This document shows, piece after piece, positions 36,355-44,358 of a stretch of 64,000 nucleotides of DNA; the stretch's first letter is position 1, and each line of letters begins with the position of its first letter. The notes beneath the pieces are model-generated. The model was not told the DNA's origin and did not search any database. It saw nothing but the letters and a program-made list of their open reading frames with translations. This DNA is from Butyrivibrio sp. Su6. Its GTDB lineage: Bacteria; Bacillota; Clostridia; Lachnospirales; Lachnospiraceae. The translations under genes and the position numbers were made by a program. The stretch covers positions 62,001 through 126,000 of the forward strand of contig NZ_FNUR01000008.1 of assembly GCF_900108105.1 (NCBI RefSeq), written 5' to 3'.

Positions 36355-37613
36355 GTAATGAAATTAATATTGTCCATATAAGTGAAAGCATTAAGAAAAG
36401 TTCTGTGCCATATAGGCAAATGATTGCTTTCGAAAAAAAAGGTATGTACTCTGAAATATTGACGCAGAATACAAGAGTTAACGATAAACGTATTCATGTA
36501 GCCAAGAAATCATTCCTGTCCAGGTTGCTTAGAAAAATTGACTCAGCATTGATAAAAATACAAGAACATAAATATCCCGATAGAATGCAGAATACTCCTT
36601 TTTCATATTTCCATGTGGGACTTAATATTGCTAAAGAAAAGATAGTTAAAAAAGCGGATATCATAGTGATTCATTGGATTGGAGCTTCTTTTTTATCTCC
36701 ACGTGGTTTTAGGAAAATTTTGGAGTTAGGTAAACCAGTTGTTTTGGTTTGCCATGATAATGGAAATTTTACAGGTGGATGTCATGTCCGCATGGGATGT
36801 GAGAATTATCAAGATAGCTGTGGAAAGTGTCCTTTTCTAAAATCAGAAAAAGACAAAGATTTATCTTACAAATTATTAAGGGCAAAGAAAAAGGCTTATT
36901 ATCGCAATAATATGGTGGTGGTATCTCCTAGCAAGTGGATGGATGAAAATGTAGCTAAAAGTGCAGTTTTAAAAGGAAAAGAGCATTTTATAATTCCTAA
37001 TCCAATTGATACCGAAGTGTTTAAGCCATTAGATAAAAAAGCAGTACGTGAGAAATATGGGATAAATAATGAGCATTTGATTATAGTATTTGGGGGCGTG
37101 GATGTTTCATCTTCACCATCTAAAGGATATAAGGAACTATTTGAATGCTTGGATTATTTTTCTAAAAAGTACTCATATGTAAAAAAGATAGATGCATATA
37201 TATTTGGAAGTGCTGGTGATCCGAAGCAATATAATGAAAAAATTAGTTTGAACTATCTAGGATATCTTGATGAGAATGAAATGGTAGAAGTATATAACCT
37301 TGCGGATATTTATGTTGTATCCTCATTAGAAGATAGCTTCAATAATACGGTTGCAGAGGCATTAGCTACAGAAACACCGGTCGTTTCATTTGCAGTTGGT
37401 GGAATACTCGACATAATTGATCATAAAGAGAATGGGTATTTAGCAAAGGCTTTTGACCCAGAAGATTTGGCCGATGGTATCTATTGGATATTGAATAATA
37501 ATGTGAATAATAAGCTGGGGATTAATGGGCGTAAAAAAATAATTGATAATTTTACTTATGATAAGGTTGCTGAAAAGTATAAAGAATTATTCACTATGTT
37601 AGAGAGAAATTAG
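36348..37613 (+). CDS. glycosyltransferase family 4
   Basis: 421 residues, ATG behind AAGGGAAAGATAAAAGA. GT-B fold: the N-terminal domain has V-H-I-S-E-S-I-K-K and D-I-I-V-I-H-W-I-G-A near 105, then a Cys-rich loop with G-G-C-H-V-R-M-G-C-E-N-Y and C-G-K-C-P near 145-165. That loop is characteristic of a GT4 group found in capsule loci. The C-terminal domain has I-P-N-P-I-D, S-S-L-E-D-S-F-N-N-T-V-A-E-A-L near 325 (E-x7-E-like retaining motif) and P-V-V-S-F-A-V-G-G. Cytoplasmic or membrane-associated; retaining transferase. Donor unknown. Confidence 0.88.
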   Translation: MLGNEINIVHISESIKKSSVPYRQMIAFEKKGMYSEILTQNTRVNDKRIHVAKKSFLSRLLRKIDSALIKIQEHKYPDRMQNTPFSYFHVGLNIAKEKIVKKADIIVIHWIGASFLSPRGFRKILELGKPVVLVCHDNGNFTGGCHVRMGCENYQDSCGKCPFLKSEKDKDLSYKLLRAKKKAYYRNNMVVVSPSKWMDENVAKSAVLKGKEHFIIPNPIDTEVFKPLDKKAVREKYGINNEHLIIVFGGVDVSSSPSKGYKELFECLDYFSKKYSYVKKIDAYIFGSAGDPKQYNEKISLNYLGYLDENEMVEVYNLADIYVVSSLEDSFNNTVAEALATETPVVSFAVGGILDIIDHKENGYLAKAFDPEDLADGIYWILNNNVNNKLGINGRKKIIDNFTYDKVAEKYKELFTMLERN

Positions 37614-37639
37614 TAATTAAATAGAAATAGAATATAAGA

Positions 37640-39190
37640 ATGAATAATAAGACTACTAAAACTATAGTTTTTTCAGAAATTATTTATCTGCTCTACTTTA
37701 CTGTTATGTTTGGAGCAAGGGCAGCAGGATTATGCGAGGGAATGTTGCTATATAACATCACCCTCGTTATTGGTATACTCTTGTTTACAATAAAAGTAGC
37801 GATGACAGAGCATACAATATTTGAGTATATAGTTATGGCCTTATTGTTGGGAATGAGTGCATTGGTCTATAAGAACACCGGAGAAAAAGGGCTTCTTTTA
37901 TATATGACCATGGTGTTGGGAATGAAAGGCGTGTCTCTACAAAGAATTGAAAAAGTGGGATTGACAATCCTAGGAGTGTGTTTTCCAGTGCTTGCGTTCT
38001 TGTCAGTGACAGGGATTATTTCTGACATCGCATATCCAGCAGATGGAAGATTACTTCCGGGACAGATGCTTAGGCGCTCTTTGGGCTACCCCTATTTCAA
38101 CACTATGTTTACAACTTATGTGGTTTTGGTTGTTCTGATCATGCTTGTTTGTGGATACCAGGAGAAAAAGCAGCTGATTTTATCCAGCATTTTCTTTTTT
38201 ATTGTCGGAGTTTATCTTTATATTTATTCTTGTTCCAATACAGGAATGATTGTGCTTACCGTATTTTTGGTGATGAATATTGTTATGCAGAGTATGGAAA
38301 TAAGTGTCATCAAACGAAGCAGAGTTAGAAATAGCAAAGATAGCCATAGAGGACAAAGCAGTCTTGTTAGGATTTTGCTAATGTCAGTATATCCGCTGGG
38401 TATGGTGATTTCAATTCTTTGCCCGCTGCTCATAGGTGGTGAGAACTTTGAAATTCTTGATAAGCTCTTACATAATAGATTTAATTATGCCAATTATTAC
38501 CTGACTCACGAACCTGTGACTCTTTTCGGAACAAGGTTTGCTCAGGCGCCCAATGACAATTATCTCATTGACAGCTCTTTTCTATATTCGTTTTTGCAGA
38601 TTGGAGTAGTGCCTTGTATTGTATTAACAACTTTAATGATGGCAACGATCTGGAAGCTTATAAAAGAGAACAGAAGAATTGAGCTTGCTGTTGTTGTTAG
38701 CTTCTGTGTCCTGGGGCTCTCGGATCCGTTTTTCTACAATTTGTCTTATAAGAACATTATGATGCTGTTTGCCGGGGAAACGCTTTGGGTATGGTTGGCA
38801 GAAATTGAAGATACATTGATTAAGGGAACAGAACCTAGCAAATTTTCGTTAAATAAACAAGTAGTAAAAGCTTTAAGCACGAAGATTTTTTTATTAAAAT
38901 CAGGTAGGAAAGAATATTATTACACAAATTGCCATATGTACAAATCATGGGCTGCAATTGGCGAATTTTTGAAATCAATATTTGCCATCAAAGGGATAAG
39001 AAAACTTGTTATTATGATTGGGGTTTCGATAATCATTTTTGCTTTTGCTTATTATTCAGGGTGCGCTAATGTTGAAGGTATAGTTGATACCATACCGGAG
39101 TGGGAGTTTTTCCGCAGTGCAATGAGCCGCGGACTGTGGAGCGGAATAACTGTTATGCTGATAGTGAATTCTAGGCAGAATGTGTTATAA
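37640..39190 (+). CDS. O-antigen polymerase/ligase-like membrane protein (Wzy-like)
   Basis: 516 residues, ATG with a weak site. About ten membrane segments in the first 400 residues. Y-S-C-S-N-T-G-M-I-V near 195 and K-L-L-H-N-R-F-N-Y-A near 275 parallel T-S-T-R-T-A and N-L-L-T-N-R-I in the minus-strand polymerase at 17.3 kb. A cytoplasmic stretch of about 90 residues and one more membrane helix at the end are unusual additions. Base composition rises in G+C within this gene, marking the right edge of the AT-rich block. Proposed repeat-unit polymerase. Confidence 0.65.
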   Translation: MNNKTTKTIVFSEIIYLLYFTVMFGARAAGLCEGMLLYNITLVIGILLFTIKVAMTEHTIFEYIVMALLLGMSALVYKNTGEKGLLLYMTMVLGMKGVSLQRIEKVGLTILGVCFPVLAFLSVTGIISDIAYPADGRLLPGQMLRRSLGYPYFNTMFTTYVVLVVLIMLVCGYQEKKQLILSSIFFFIVGVYLYIYSCSNTGMIVLTVFLVMNIVMQSMEISVIKRSRVRNSKDSHRGQSSLVRILLMSVYPLGMVISILCPLLIGGENFEILDKLLHNRFNYANYYLTHEPVTLFGTRFAQAPNDNYLIDSSFLYSFLQIGVVPCIVLTTLMMATIWKLIKENRRIELAVVVSFCVLGLSDPFFYNLSYKNIMMLFAGETLWVWLAEIEDTLIKGTEPSKFSLNKQVVKALSTKIFLLKSGRKEYYYTNCHMYKSWAAIGEFLKSIFAIKGIRKLVIMIGVSIIIFAFAYYSGCANVEGIVDTIPEWEFFRSAMSRGLWSGITVMLIVNSRQNVL

Positions 39191-39242
39191 TGGCACGTAA
39201 AATGACAAGCATGGAAAGGAACACCACGTAAGGAGACATTAC

Positions 39243-40004
39243 ATGGCAAGTCCATTGTTTACAGTGATCACTGTCTGTTATAACAGTGAAAAGACAATAG
39301 AAAGAACTCTGCAGAGTGTGCTCAATCAGACTGAGCAGGATTATGAGTACCTCATAATTGACGGAGCGTCTACGGATGGCACTCTTGATGTAGTGAGGCG
39401 TTATGAACCTAAATTTCGGGGTAGGCTTCATATATTTTCTGAAAAAGATAATGGAATATATGATGCCATGAATAAGGGAATAGCCAAGGCTTCAGGAGAA
39501 CTGATAGGCCTTGTTAATAGCGATGACTACTATGAGTTTGATGCGCTGGAAAATATGAAAAAGGCCTATCTGGGTTTGATTTCCAGTAATGAAGCACATG
39601 ATCATGTCATTCTCTACGGCATGCAGAGACGTCTTAGAAACAGTGAGGAAATAGAGATAGAATTTGTGAACCATAGAATCCTTGGGGAAGGAATGATATG
39701 TCATCCTACATGCTTTGTGAGCAGAGCGGTTTACAATGATTTCGGCGTTTATGATACGAGCTATAAGAGTGCAGCGGATCTGGATTTTCTTTTAAGAATT
39801 AAGAATACGACAGATACTCAGTTTGCTCCTGTATATCACATTATATCCAACTTTGAGCTTGGCGGAATGTCAGCATCAGGACGCGGAGCAAGAGAGGCTG
39901 CCAGAGTAAGATGCAAGTACGGAGTGTACTCAAAGGTCAGGATGAACTACGTGATTTTTCAAAGCAGAATCATTGATTTTGTGCATTGGGTGAAGAGGTT
40001 ATGA
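39243..40004 (+). CDS. glycosyltransferase family 2
   Basis: 253 residues, ATG behind AAGGAGACATTAC. Textbook GT2: F-T-V-I-T-V-C-Y-N-S-E-K-T-I at the start, Y-L-I-I-D-G-A-S-T-D-G-T near 38 (first acidic motif), S-E-K-D-N-G-I-Y-D-A-M-N-K-G near 65, and N-S-D-D-Y-Y near 94 (D-x-D equivalent). The G-I-Y-D-A-M-N-K-G block places it with WcaA/PgaC-like colanic-acid type transferases. Cytoplasmic. Stop and next start overlap (ATGA). Confidence 0.9.
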   Translation: MASPLFTVITVCYNSEKTIERTLQSVLNQTEQDYEYLIIDGASTDGTLDVVRRYEPKFRGRLHIFSEKDNGIYDAMNKGIAKASGELIGLVNSDDYYEFDALENMKKAYLGLISSNEAHDHVILYGMQRRLRNSEEIEIEFVNHRILGEGMICHPTCFVSRAVYNDFGVYDTSYKSAADLDFLLRIKNTTDTQFAPVYHIISNFELGGMSASGRGAREAARVRCKYGVYSKVRMNYVIFQSRIIDFVHWVKRL

Positions 40005-41770
40005 ATAAAAGCTTTACGAACAGAATATTGGGGACAGATGTAGCCGTCACGAATCTGGAAGATGCAGTTGAACTCGTAGTTTATCAGGTTGACGGGCTGG
40101 AAAAAGATAAAGAGAAGTCGCAGCGTTATATCAAACTGGTTTCAGTTAAGGATTTACTCGATGCTCAAGCTGACCGGGCAAAGCGTCAGGAATTAGATAA
40201 TGCAGAAATGTTGATTCCTGTAAGTGAGCCGATTGCCTGGATTCAGAGGCTTCGCGGTTTTAAGACTGCAGAAGCTGTCAGGGGAAAAAAATTAAATGAT
40301 TCACTAAAAAGTGTTTTGGACAATAGATTTAATGAGATTAAGTGGTGCTATGACAGCGACTTTTTAAATGAGGATTGTGAGCGCACATTAATAATTGTAT
40401 ATCCTGAGAAAACAACAACCACGGCGGTATTTAAGTTTTTGATCAACTCAATTCCTGATGCTTTCAAATGGCAGAGAAAAAGGCCTGGTGATAAAAAAGA
40501 CCTGCTTATTTATGCCCACTATTATTACCCGGATGTGGCATCCACAGGTCAGATACTGACAGAACTTGCAGAAGGACTAAACGATACCTTTCACACTACA
40601 GTTATCTGCACAGTGCCAAGCTACACTGGAAAGATAGATAAAGAATATAAAAAGCACAAGTACTATTACGAGAATATAAATGGCGTAGACGTCCTTAGAA
40701 TCAGGGTTCCTGAATTTAGAAAGAACTTCTCACCAAGCAGAATCATCAATATTGTATCTTATTTCATAAGTGCGATTTTTGCTACAGCCCGTGTGGGACA
40801 TCAGGATTATGTTTATACAATCTCACAGCCTCCGGTACTTGGAGGTCTTCTTGGTGTGTTTGGCAAGATAATAAAGAGAGCAAAATTTATATATAATATT
40901 CAGGATTTCAACCCGGAACAGGTTATGGCAGTTTCTTTTACTAGCAATAAATTTGTGCTGGGAACCATGATGTGGCTTGATAAGTTAAGTTGCAGATTTG
41001 CAGATAAGGTCATTGTGGTTGGTCGTGATATGGTGGAAACCTTGAAAAAGAGATTTCCTGAGAATACGCCTGATTATGTACATATAAATAACTGGATTAA
41101 TGAAAAAGAGATCGTGCCACTTCAGGATGACAATGCAAAGGTCGTGGCTTTTAAAAAAAAATATGGTATTAATGACAAGTTTGTCATAATGTATTCAGGA
41201 AACATAGGCCTTTACTATGATCTGTTAGAAATTGAGAAAATTATAAAAGAGTTTGACAAGCCGGATTACAGCGATGTTGTTTTTGCTTTTGTTGGTCAGG
41301 GAACTGTTCTTGAGGAGATGAAAGCATATCAGGAAAAAGAGAAACTAAAGAACATTGTCTTTATTCCATATCAAAACAAAGAAGATCTTGTTTATAGTTT
41401 GAATGCCGGAGATGTACACTTTGTCGTTAATGCTAAAGGAATCAAGGGTGTGTCTGTTCCTAGTAAGCTATACGGAGTTATGGCGGCAGGAAAACCTGTC
41501 CTTGGAATATTAGAAGAAGGATCTGAGGCACGGCTTATCGTTGAAGAGGCACAGTGTGGCGTAGTTGCTGATCCTGGAGATTATGATGCGATAAGAAAAG
41601 TCATCAGATATTTCATTGATAACCGAGTACAAGAAGCTGCTGATCAAAAGACTAGTGCGAATGACAATCTTTATGAAATGGGTATGCTAGGACGCAGATT
41701 TCTAGATGAGCACCTGACAAGGGATGTTTCCATACAGAAATATGCAGATGAAATCCTGAAAATCAGATAG
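40001..41770 (+). CDS. degenerate GT26 (WecG/TagA-like) domain fused to GT4 (WbuB-like) glycosyltransferase
   Basis: 589 residues from the ATG at 40001. Residues 1 to about 150 follow the WecG/TagA/CpsF layout: N-R-I-L-G-T-D-V-A-V-T-N-L-E-D-A near the start, then L-V-S-V-K-D-L-L-D-A-Q where family members have T-x-N-x-E, and L-I-P-V-S-E-P-I-A-W where they have L-P-D-G-x-G. The catalytic Asp of that last motif is absent. From about 165 a complete GT4 domain begins (L-L-I-Y-A-H-Y-Y-Y-P-D-V-A-S-T-G), with Y-N-I-Q-D-F-N-P-E near 290, M-Y-S-G-N-I-G-L near 390 and G-V-S-V-P-S-K-L-Y-G-V-M-A-A-G-K-P near 490. It probably transfers one sugar through GT4, with the GT26 part structural. Confidence 0.8.
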   Translation: MNKSFTNRILGTDVAVTNLEDAVELVVYQVDGLEKDKEKSQRYIKLVSVKDLLDAQADRAKRQELDNAEMLIPVSEPIAWIQRLRGFKTAEAVRGKKLNDSLKSVLDNRFNEIKWCYDSDFLNEDCERTLIIVYPEKTTTTAVFKFLINSIPDAFKWQRKRPGDKKDLLIYAHYYYPDVASTGQILTELAEGLNDTFHTTVICTVPSYTGKIDKEYKKHKYYYENINGVDVLRIRVPEFRKNFSPSRIINIVSYFISAIFATARVGHQDYVYTISQPPVLGGLLGVFGKIIKRAKFIYNIQDFNPEQVMAVSFTSNKFVLGTMMWLDKLSCRFADKVIVVGRDMVETLKKRFPENTPDYVHINNWINEKEIVPLQDDNAKVVAFKKKYGINDKFVIMYSGNIGLYYDLLEIEKIIKEFDKPDYSDVVFAFVGQGTVLEEMKAYQEKEKLKNIVFIPYQNKEDLVYSLNAGDVHFVVNAKGIKGVSVPSKLYGVMAAGKPVLGILEEGSEARLIVEEAQCGVVADPGDYDAIRKVIRYFIDNRVQEAADQKTSANDNLYEMGMLGRRFLDEHLTRDVSIQKYADEILKIR

Positions 41771-41856
41771 GAGCAAGCGCTGAAATAAAATAAGTGGCTG
41801 CTAGAACGAATTCCAATAAATAACAATATATACAATAAGGCAGAAAGGAATACGCT

Positions 41857-42969
41857 TTGTCAATTTTCTTATTCATAAAACAATTTGTTGATATGCTATA
41901 CGAGTGGCAGTGGCTGGATATAGCTATGGTTCTGTTGGCACTTTGTATGCTTGGCTATCAGTACCTTTTGGTTAGGCCTGACTTGAAAAAAGAGTTTAGG
42001 ACAGCGGATGCGGTAGTAGCGGCGCTAGCAGTTCTTTCTACGGTTAGCTTTTTAAGGGATATCAGCGCATATCAGGCATATATTAAGGTTATGTCAGCAT
42101 TCCTATTGTACTTCATGGGAAGGCTCTACTACGACAGAGTCCTTGAGTGTGACGATGCACTGTCGTTATCCTCATATCTGATCGTTTATATCAACTTTAT
42201 CCACAGAATTGTGACCTTTGGAAGTCGCTTTTTTCAGGTAAAAAATGCAGAGGGAGATTTTTACTTCTACGACACAGATATGGCTTACGCTATAGTTTTG
42301 GCATTTATTTTTATAGCCATGTTTGCAAGGAATTCTATTTTTAAGTATGTAACACTTTTTCTGGTTTGCCCATACATGGTGATATGCTCAGATGCAGGCA
42401 TACAGACGATTCTTCTTGCAGTTATCGCTGTAGTTCTTTTAATGTATGTGCTGGAAGTAGCACTTAAGAAAAAGAAACTTGCCATGGCAGGGCTTGGATT
42501 GTTGATACTTGGGTTGATGATGGCAGTTGCGCTTATCTATATTCCTCTTTTGACGGATGATACTAGCGGGACATGGGCAATATTTGGTGGTAATACTGTT
42601 TTGGATGTTGCAAATATGGAGTCCAGATATGCACAGTGGCAACAGGTCTATGCAATAAGAAAGCCGGAGACTATCCTTGAAATTATGTTCGGAATAAGCT
42701 TCAACACGCACCTTCCACTAATGAGTTTTTATCTGAAACTTCTCTATACCGTGGGAGTTGCAGGGGCGTTGCTTGTGCTGGTGCTTATGCTTCAGGTCTT
42801 CAAAGCAGCCTATAAGGGGGAGGACAGAAAGAGTTTTTATATAACTGTAATGTTGGCAATCTTGATGTTGGGGAGTGGCGTTACATTCAACACTATGGAA
42901 AGCTTGCAGATGAGTTGGTTTATGATGCTTTTCGCCGGTATGGTCATTTCAGCGGAAGGGCGCGAGTAA
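41857..42969 (+). CDS. O-antigen ligase/polymerase-like membrane protein
   Basis: 370 residues from TTG, eight bases after AGAAAGG; no ATG fits the N-terminal hydrophobic helix. About ten membrane segments with one main extracytoplasmic loop near residues 225-280 (S-G-T-W-A-I-F-G-G-N-T, E-S-R-Y-A-Q-W-Q-Q). The last helices read F-M-M-L-F-A-G-M-V-I-S-A. Topology fits Wzy/WaaL/EpsG-like proteins, but the Arg-rich loop motif is not obvious. Last gene of the left polysaccharide block. Confidence 0.5.
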   Translation: MSIFLFIKQFVDMLYEWQWLDIAMVLLALCMLGYQYLLVRPDLKKEFRTADAVVAALAVLSTVSFLRDISAYQAYIKVMSAFLLYFMGRLYYDRVLECDDALSLSSYLIVYINFIHRIVTFGSRFFQVKNAEGDFYFYDTDMAYAIVLAFIFIAMFARNSIFKYVTLFLVCPYMVICSDAGIQTILLAVIAVVLLMYVLEVALKKKKLAMAGLGLLILGLMMAVALIYIPLLTDDTSGTWAIFGGNTVLDVANMESRYAQWQQVYAIRKPETILEIMFGISFNTHLPLMSFYLKLLYTVGVAGALLVLVLMLQVFKAAYKGEDRKSFYITVMLAILMLGSGVTFNTMESLQMSWFMMLFAGMVISAEGRE

Positions 42970-43019
42970 TTTCTTAGATATAATGCTTTCGAAGAATATG
43001 TGATTATGTTATGGTTAAT

Positions 43020-43046
43020 ATTGTTAATAGAAATGCAGTTAACAAT
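43020..43046. promoter_or_regulatory. inverted repeat upstream of rubrerythrin, possible operator
   Basis: ATTGTTAA at 43020-43027 and TTAACAAT at 43039-43046 are perfect inverted copies 11 bases apart, about 50 bases before the rubrerythrin start. No T-run follows. It could bind a regulator or overlap the promoter. Confidence 0.3.
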
Positions 43047-43096
43047 TGCAAAATAGGTAAAGAGTAAACAGAACAGCTTTGGGAAAGGAGATTTTT

Positions 43097-43660
43097 ATGG
43101 CAGAAAACAAATGGAGATGCAGAGCAGAGGATTTGAAGGGAACTGAGACAGAGAAGAACTTGCAGGCAGCTTTTGCAGGTGAGTCAGAGGCAAGAAACAA
43201 GTATACATTCTTTGCATCAAAGGCTAAAAAAGAGGGCTATGTTCAGATCTCAAATATCTTTGCAGAGACAGCAGCTAATGAAAAAGAGCATGCTGAAATC
43301 TGGTATAAGATTCTTACAGGCATCGGAAGCACAATAGATTGCCTTAAGGAAGCAGCTGAAGGCGAGTCATATGAGTGGAAGGAAATGTATCCTTCTTTTG
43401 CCAAGAAAGCAAGAGAAGAGGGATTTGATGAAATTGCTGAGCTGTTTGAAGGTGTTGCTGCAATAGAGAAAGAGCACGAAGAGCGCTACAAGAAACTTCT
43501 CAAAAATGTTGAAGATAAGTTAGTGTTCTCAAGAGATGGCGATTGCGTATGGCAGTGCAGCAACTGTGGACATATTGTAATTGGAAAGGAAGCTCCGGAA
43601 GTTTGCCCTGTTTGTAACCATCCAAGGGATTACTTCCAGCTTAAAGCAGAGAATTATTAA
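43097..43660 (+). CDS. rbr: rubrerythrin
   Basis: 187 residues, ATG behind AAAGGAG (an in-frame TTG at 43079 is ignored). Erythrin domain with the di-iron helices: [12 protein letters not shown] near 25-36, [10 protein letters not shown] near 57-66 and [11 protein letters not shown] near 118-128. C-terminal rubredoxin-like Fe(SCys)4 domain: C-S-N-C-G near 153-157 and C-P-V-C-N near 170-174. It reduces hydrogen peroxide to water in the cytoplasm of anaerobes, taking electrons from rubredoxin. A rubredoxin and an Hrb-type protein are encoded just downstream. It ends in a strong terminator. Confidence 0.97.
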   Translation: MAENKWRCRAEDLKGTETEKNLQAAFAGESEARNKYTFFASKAKKEGYVQISNIFAETAANEKEHAEIWYKILTGIGSTIDCLKEAAEGESYEWKEMYPSFAKKAREEGFDEIAELFEGVAAIEKEHEERYKKLLKNVEDKLVFSRDGDCVWQCSNCGHIVIGKEAPEVCPVCNHPRDYFQLKAENY

Positions 43661-43673
43661 ATATTAAAAAATC

Positions 43674-43705
43674 AAAGGCAGCTCATGGATCTGTGAGCTG
43701 CCTTT
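43674..43705. terminator. bidirectional rho-independent terminator
   Basis: AAAGGCAGCTCA and TGAGCTGCCTTT are a perfect 12-base inverted repeat with an 8-base loop. It separates convergent rubrerythrin (+) and the Rieske fusion gene (-) and has T/A tracts on both sides. Confidence 0.9.
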
Positions 43706-43716
43706 AAAATTATAGA

Positions 43717-44358
43717 TTAGCGAATTATCTTCTCAAAATCATCCTTGCCATGCTTACAGATGGGACATATAAAATCATCGGGCATGTCTTCGCCAACGTA
43801 TTCATAGCCGCAGATAAGGCATTTCCAAATGGTTTCGCCCTTTGGAGTTGTACCGACTTTTTCAGGTTTTGGCTTAATATCACTTTGATAGAATTCATAT
43901 GTGCAGGATGGAACGTCTGACAGCACTGTCATAAAAGTTGGTTCACAGATGAAAAGTGTGTGTGAACCAAGATCTACCTCTTTTTCAACCTTCAGCGAGA
44001 AATATGCGTTGGTTCCTGTCAAGATGTAAGGAATACCATTATCCGCAGTTTCATATGATGAAGTTGGGAAAGAGTCGTCAAATTTATCCACATCTTTTCC
44101 TGACTGGAAACCAAAGTGCTTGAATAAATCAAAAGAAGCATCTTTGCTAATGACAGAGATGTTGCAAAGCCCAGTGTCTTTTATCATGTCGTGGGTGTAA
44201 TTTGCCTTGTTTACTGCAATTGAAATTCTGTTAGGATCTGATGCAATCTGAACAGCAGTATTAATGATGCATCCATTTTTCTTTTCACCTCTTACTGCGG
44301 TGCAGACGAAAAGACCATAAGATAGTTTGTACATTGCTTTGTTGTTGAATTCTGCCAT
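43717..44358 (-). CDS. possible internal translation product: stand-alone Hrb-like flavin reductase-rubredoxin
   Basis: Within the fusion gene, codon 346 is ATG (44358-44356) and is preceded by AAAGGAG (complement of 44367-44373) with 8 bases spacing, as good as any start in the window. Initiation here would yield a 213-residue protein M-A-E-F-N-N-K-A-M-Y that is exactly a full Hrb (FMN domain plus rubredoxin). The residues before it (about 320-345) look like a low-complexity linker. So the gene may yield two products, or a former two-gene operon may have fused through loss of a stop codon. Confidence 0.5.
   Translation of the reverse strand: MAEFNNKAMYKLSYGLFVCTAVRGEKKNGCIINTAVQIASDPNRISIAVNKANYTHDMIKDTGLCNISVISKDASFDLFKHFGFQSGKDVDKFDDSFPTSSYETADNGIPYILTGTNAYFSLKVEKEVDLGSHTLFICEPTFMTVLSDVPSCTYEFYQSDIKPKPEKVGTTPKGETIWKCLICGYEYVGEDMPDDFICPICKHGKDDFEKIIR

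Noticed and set aside
43020..43046. PerR box before rubrerythrin
   Set aside because: The inverted repeat ATTGTTAA...TTAACAAT does not fit the PerR consensus TTATAATnATTATAA in sequence or spacing. Kept only as an unassigned inverted repeat.
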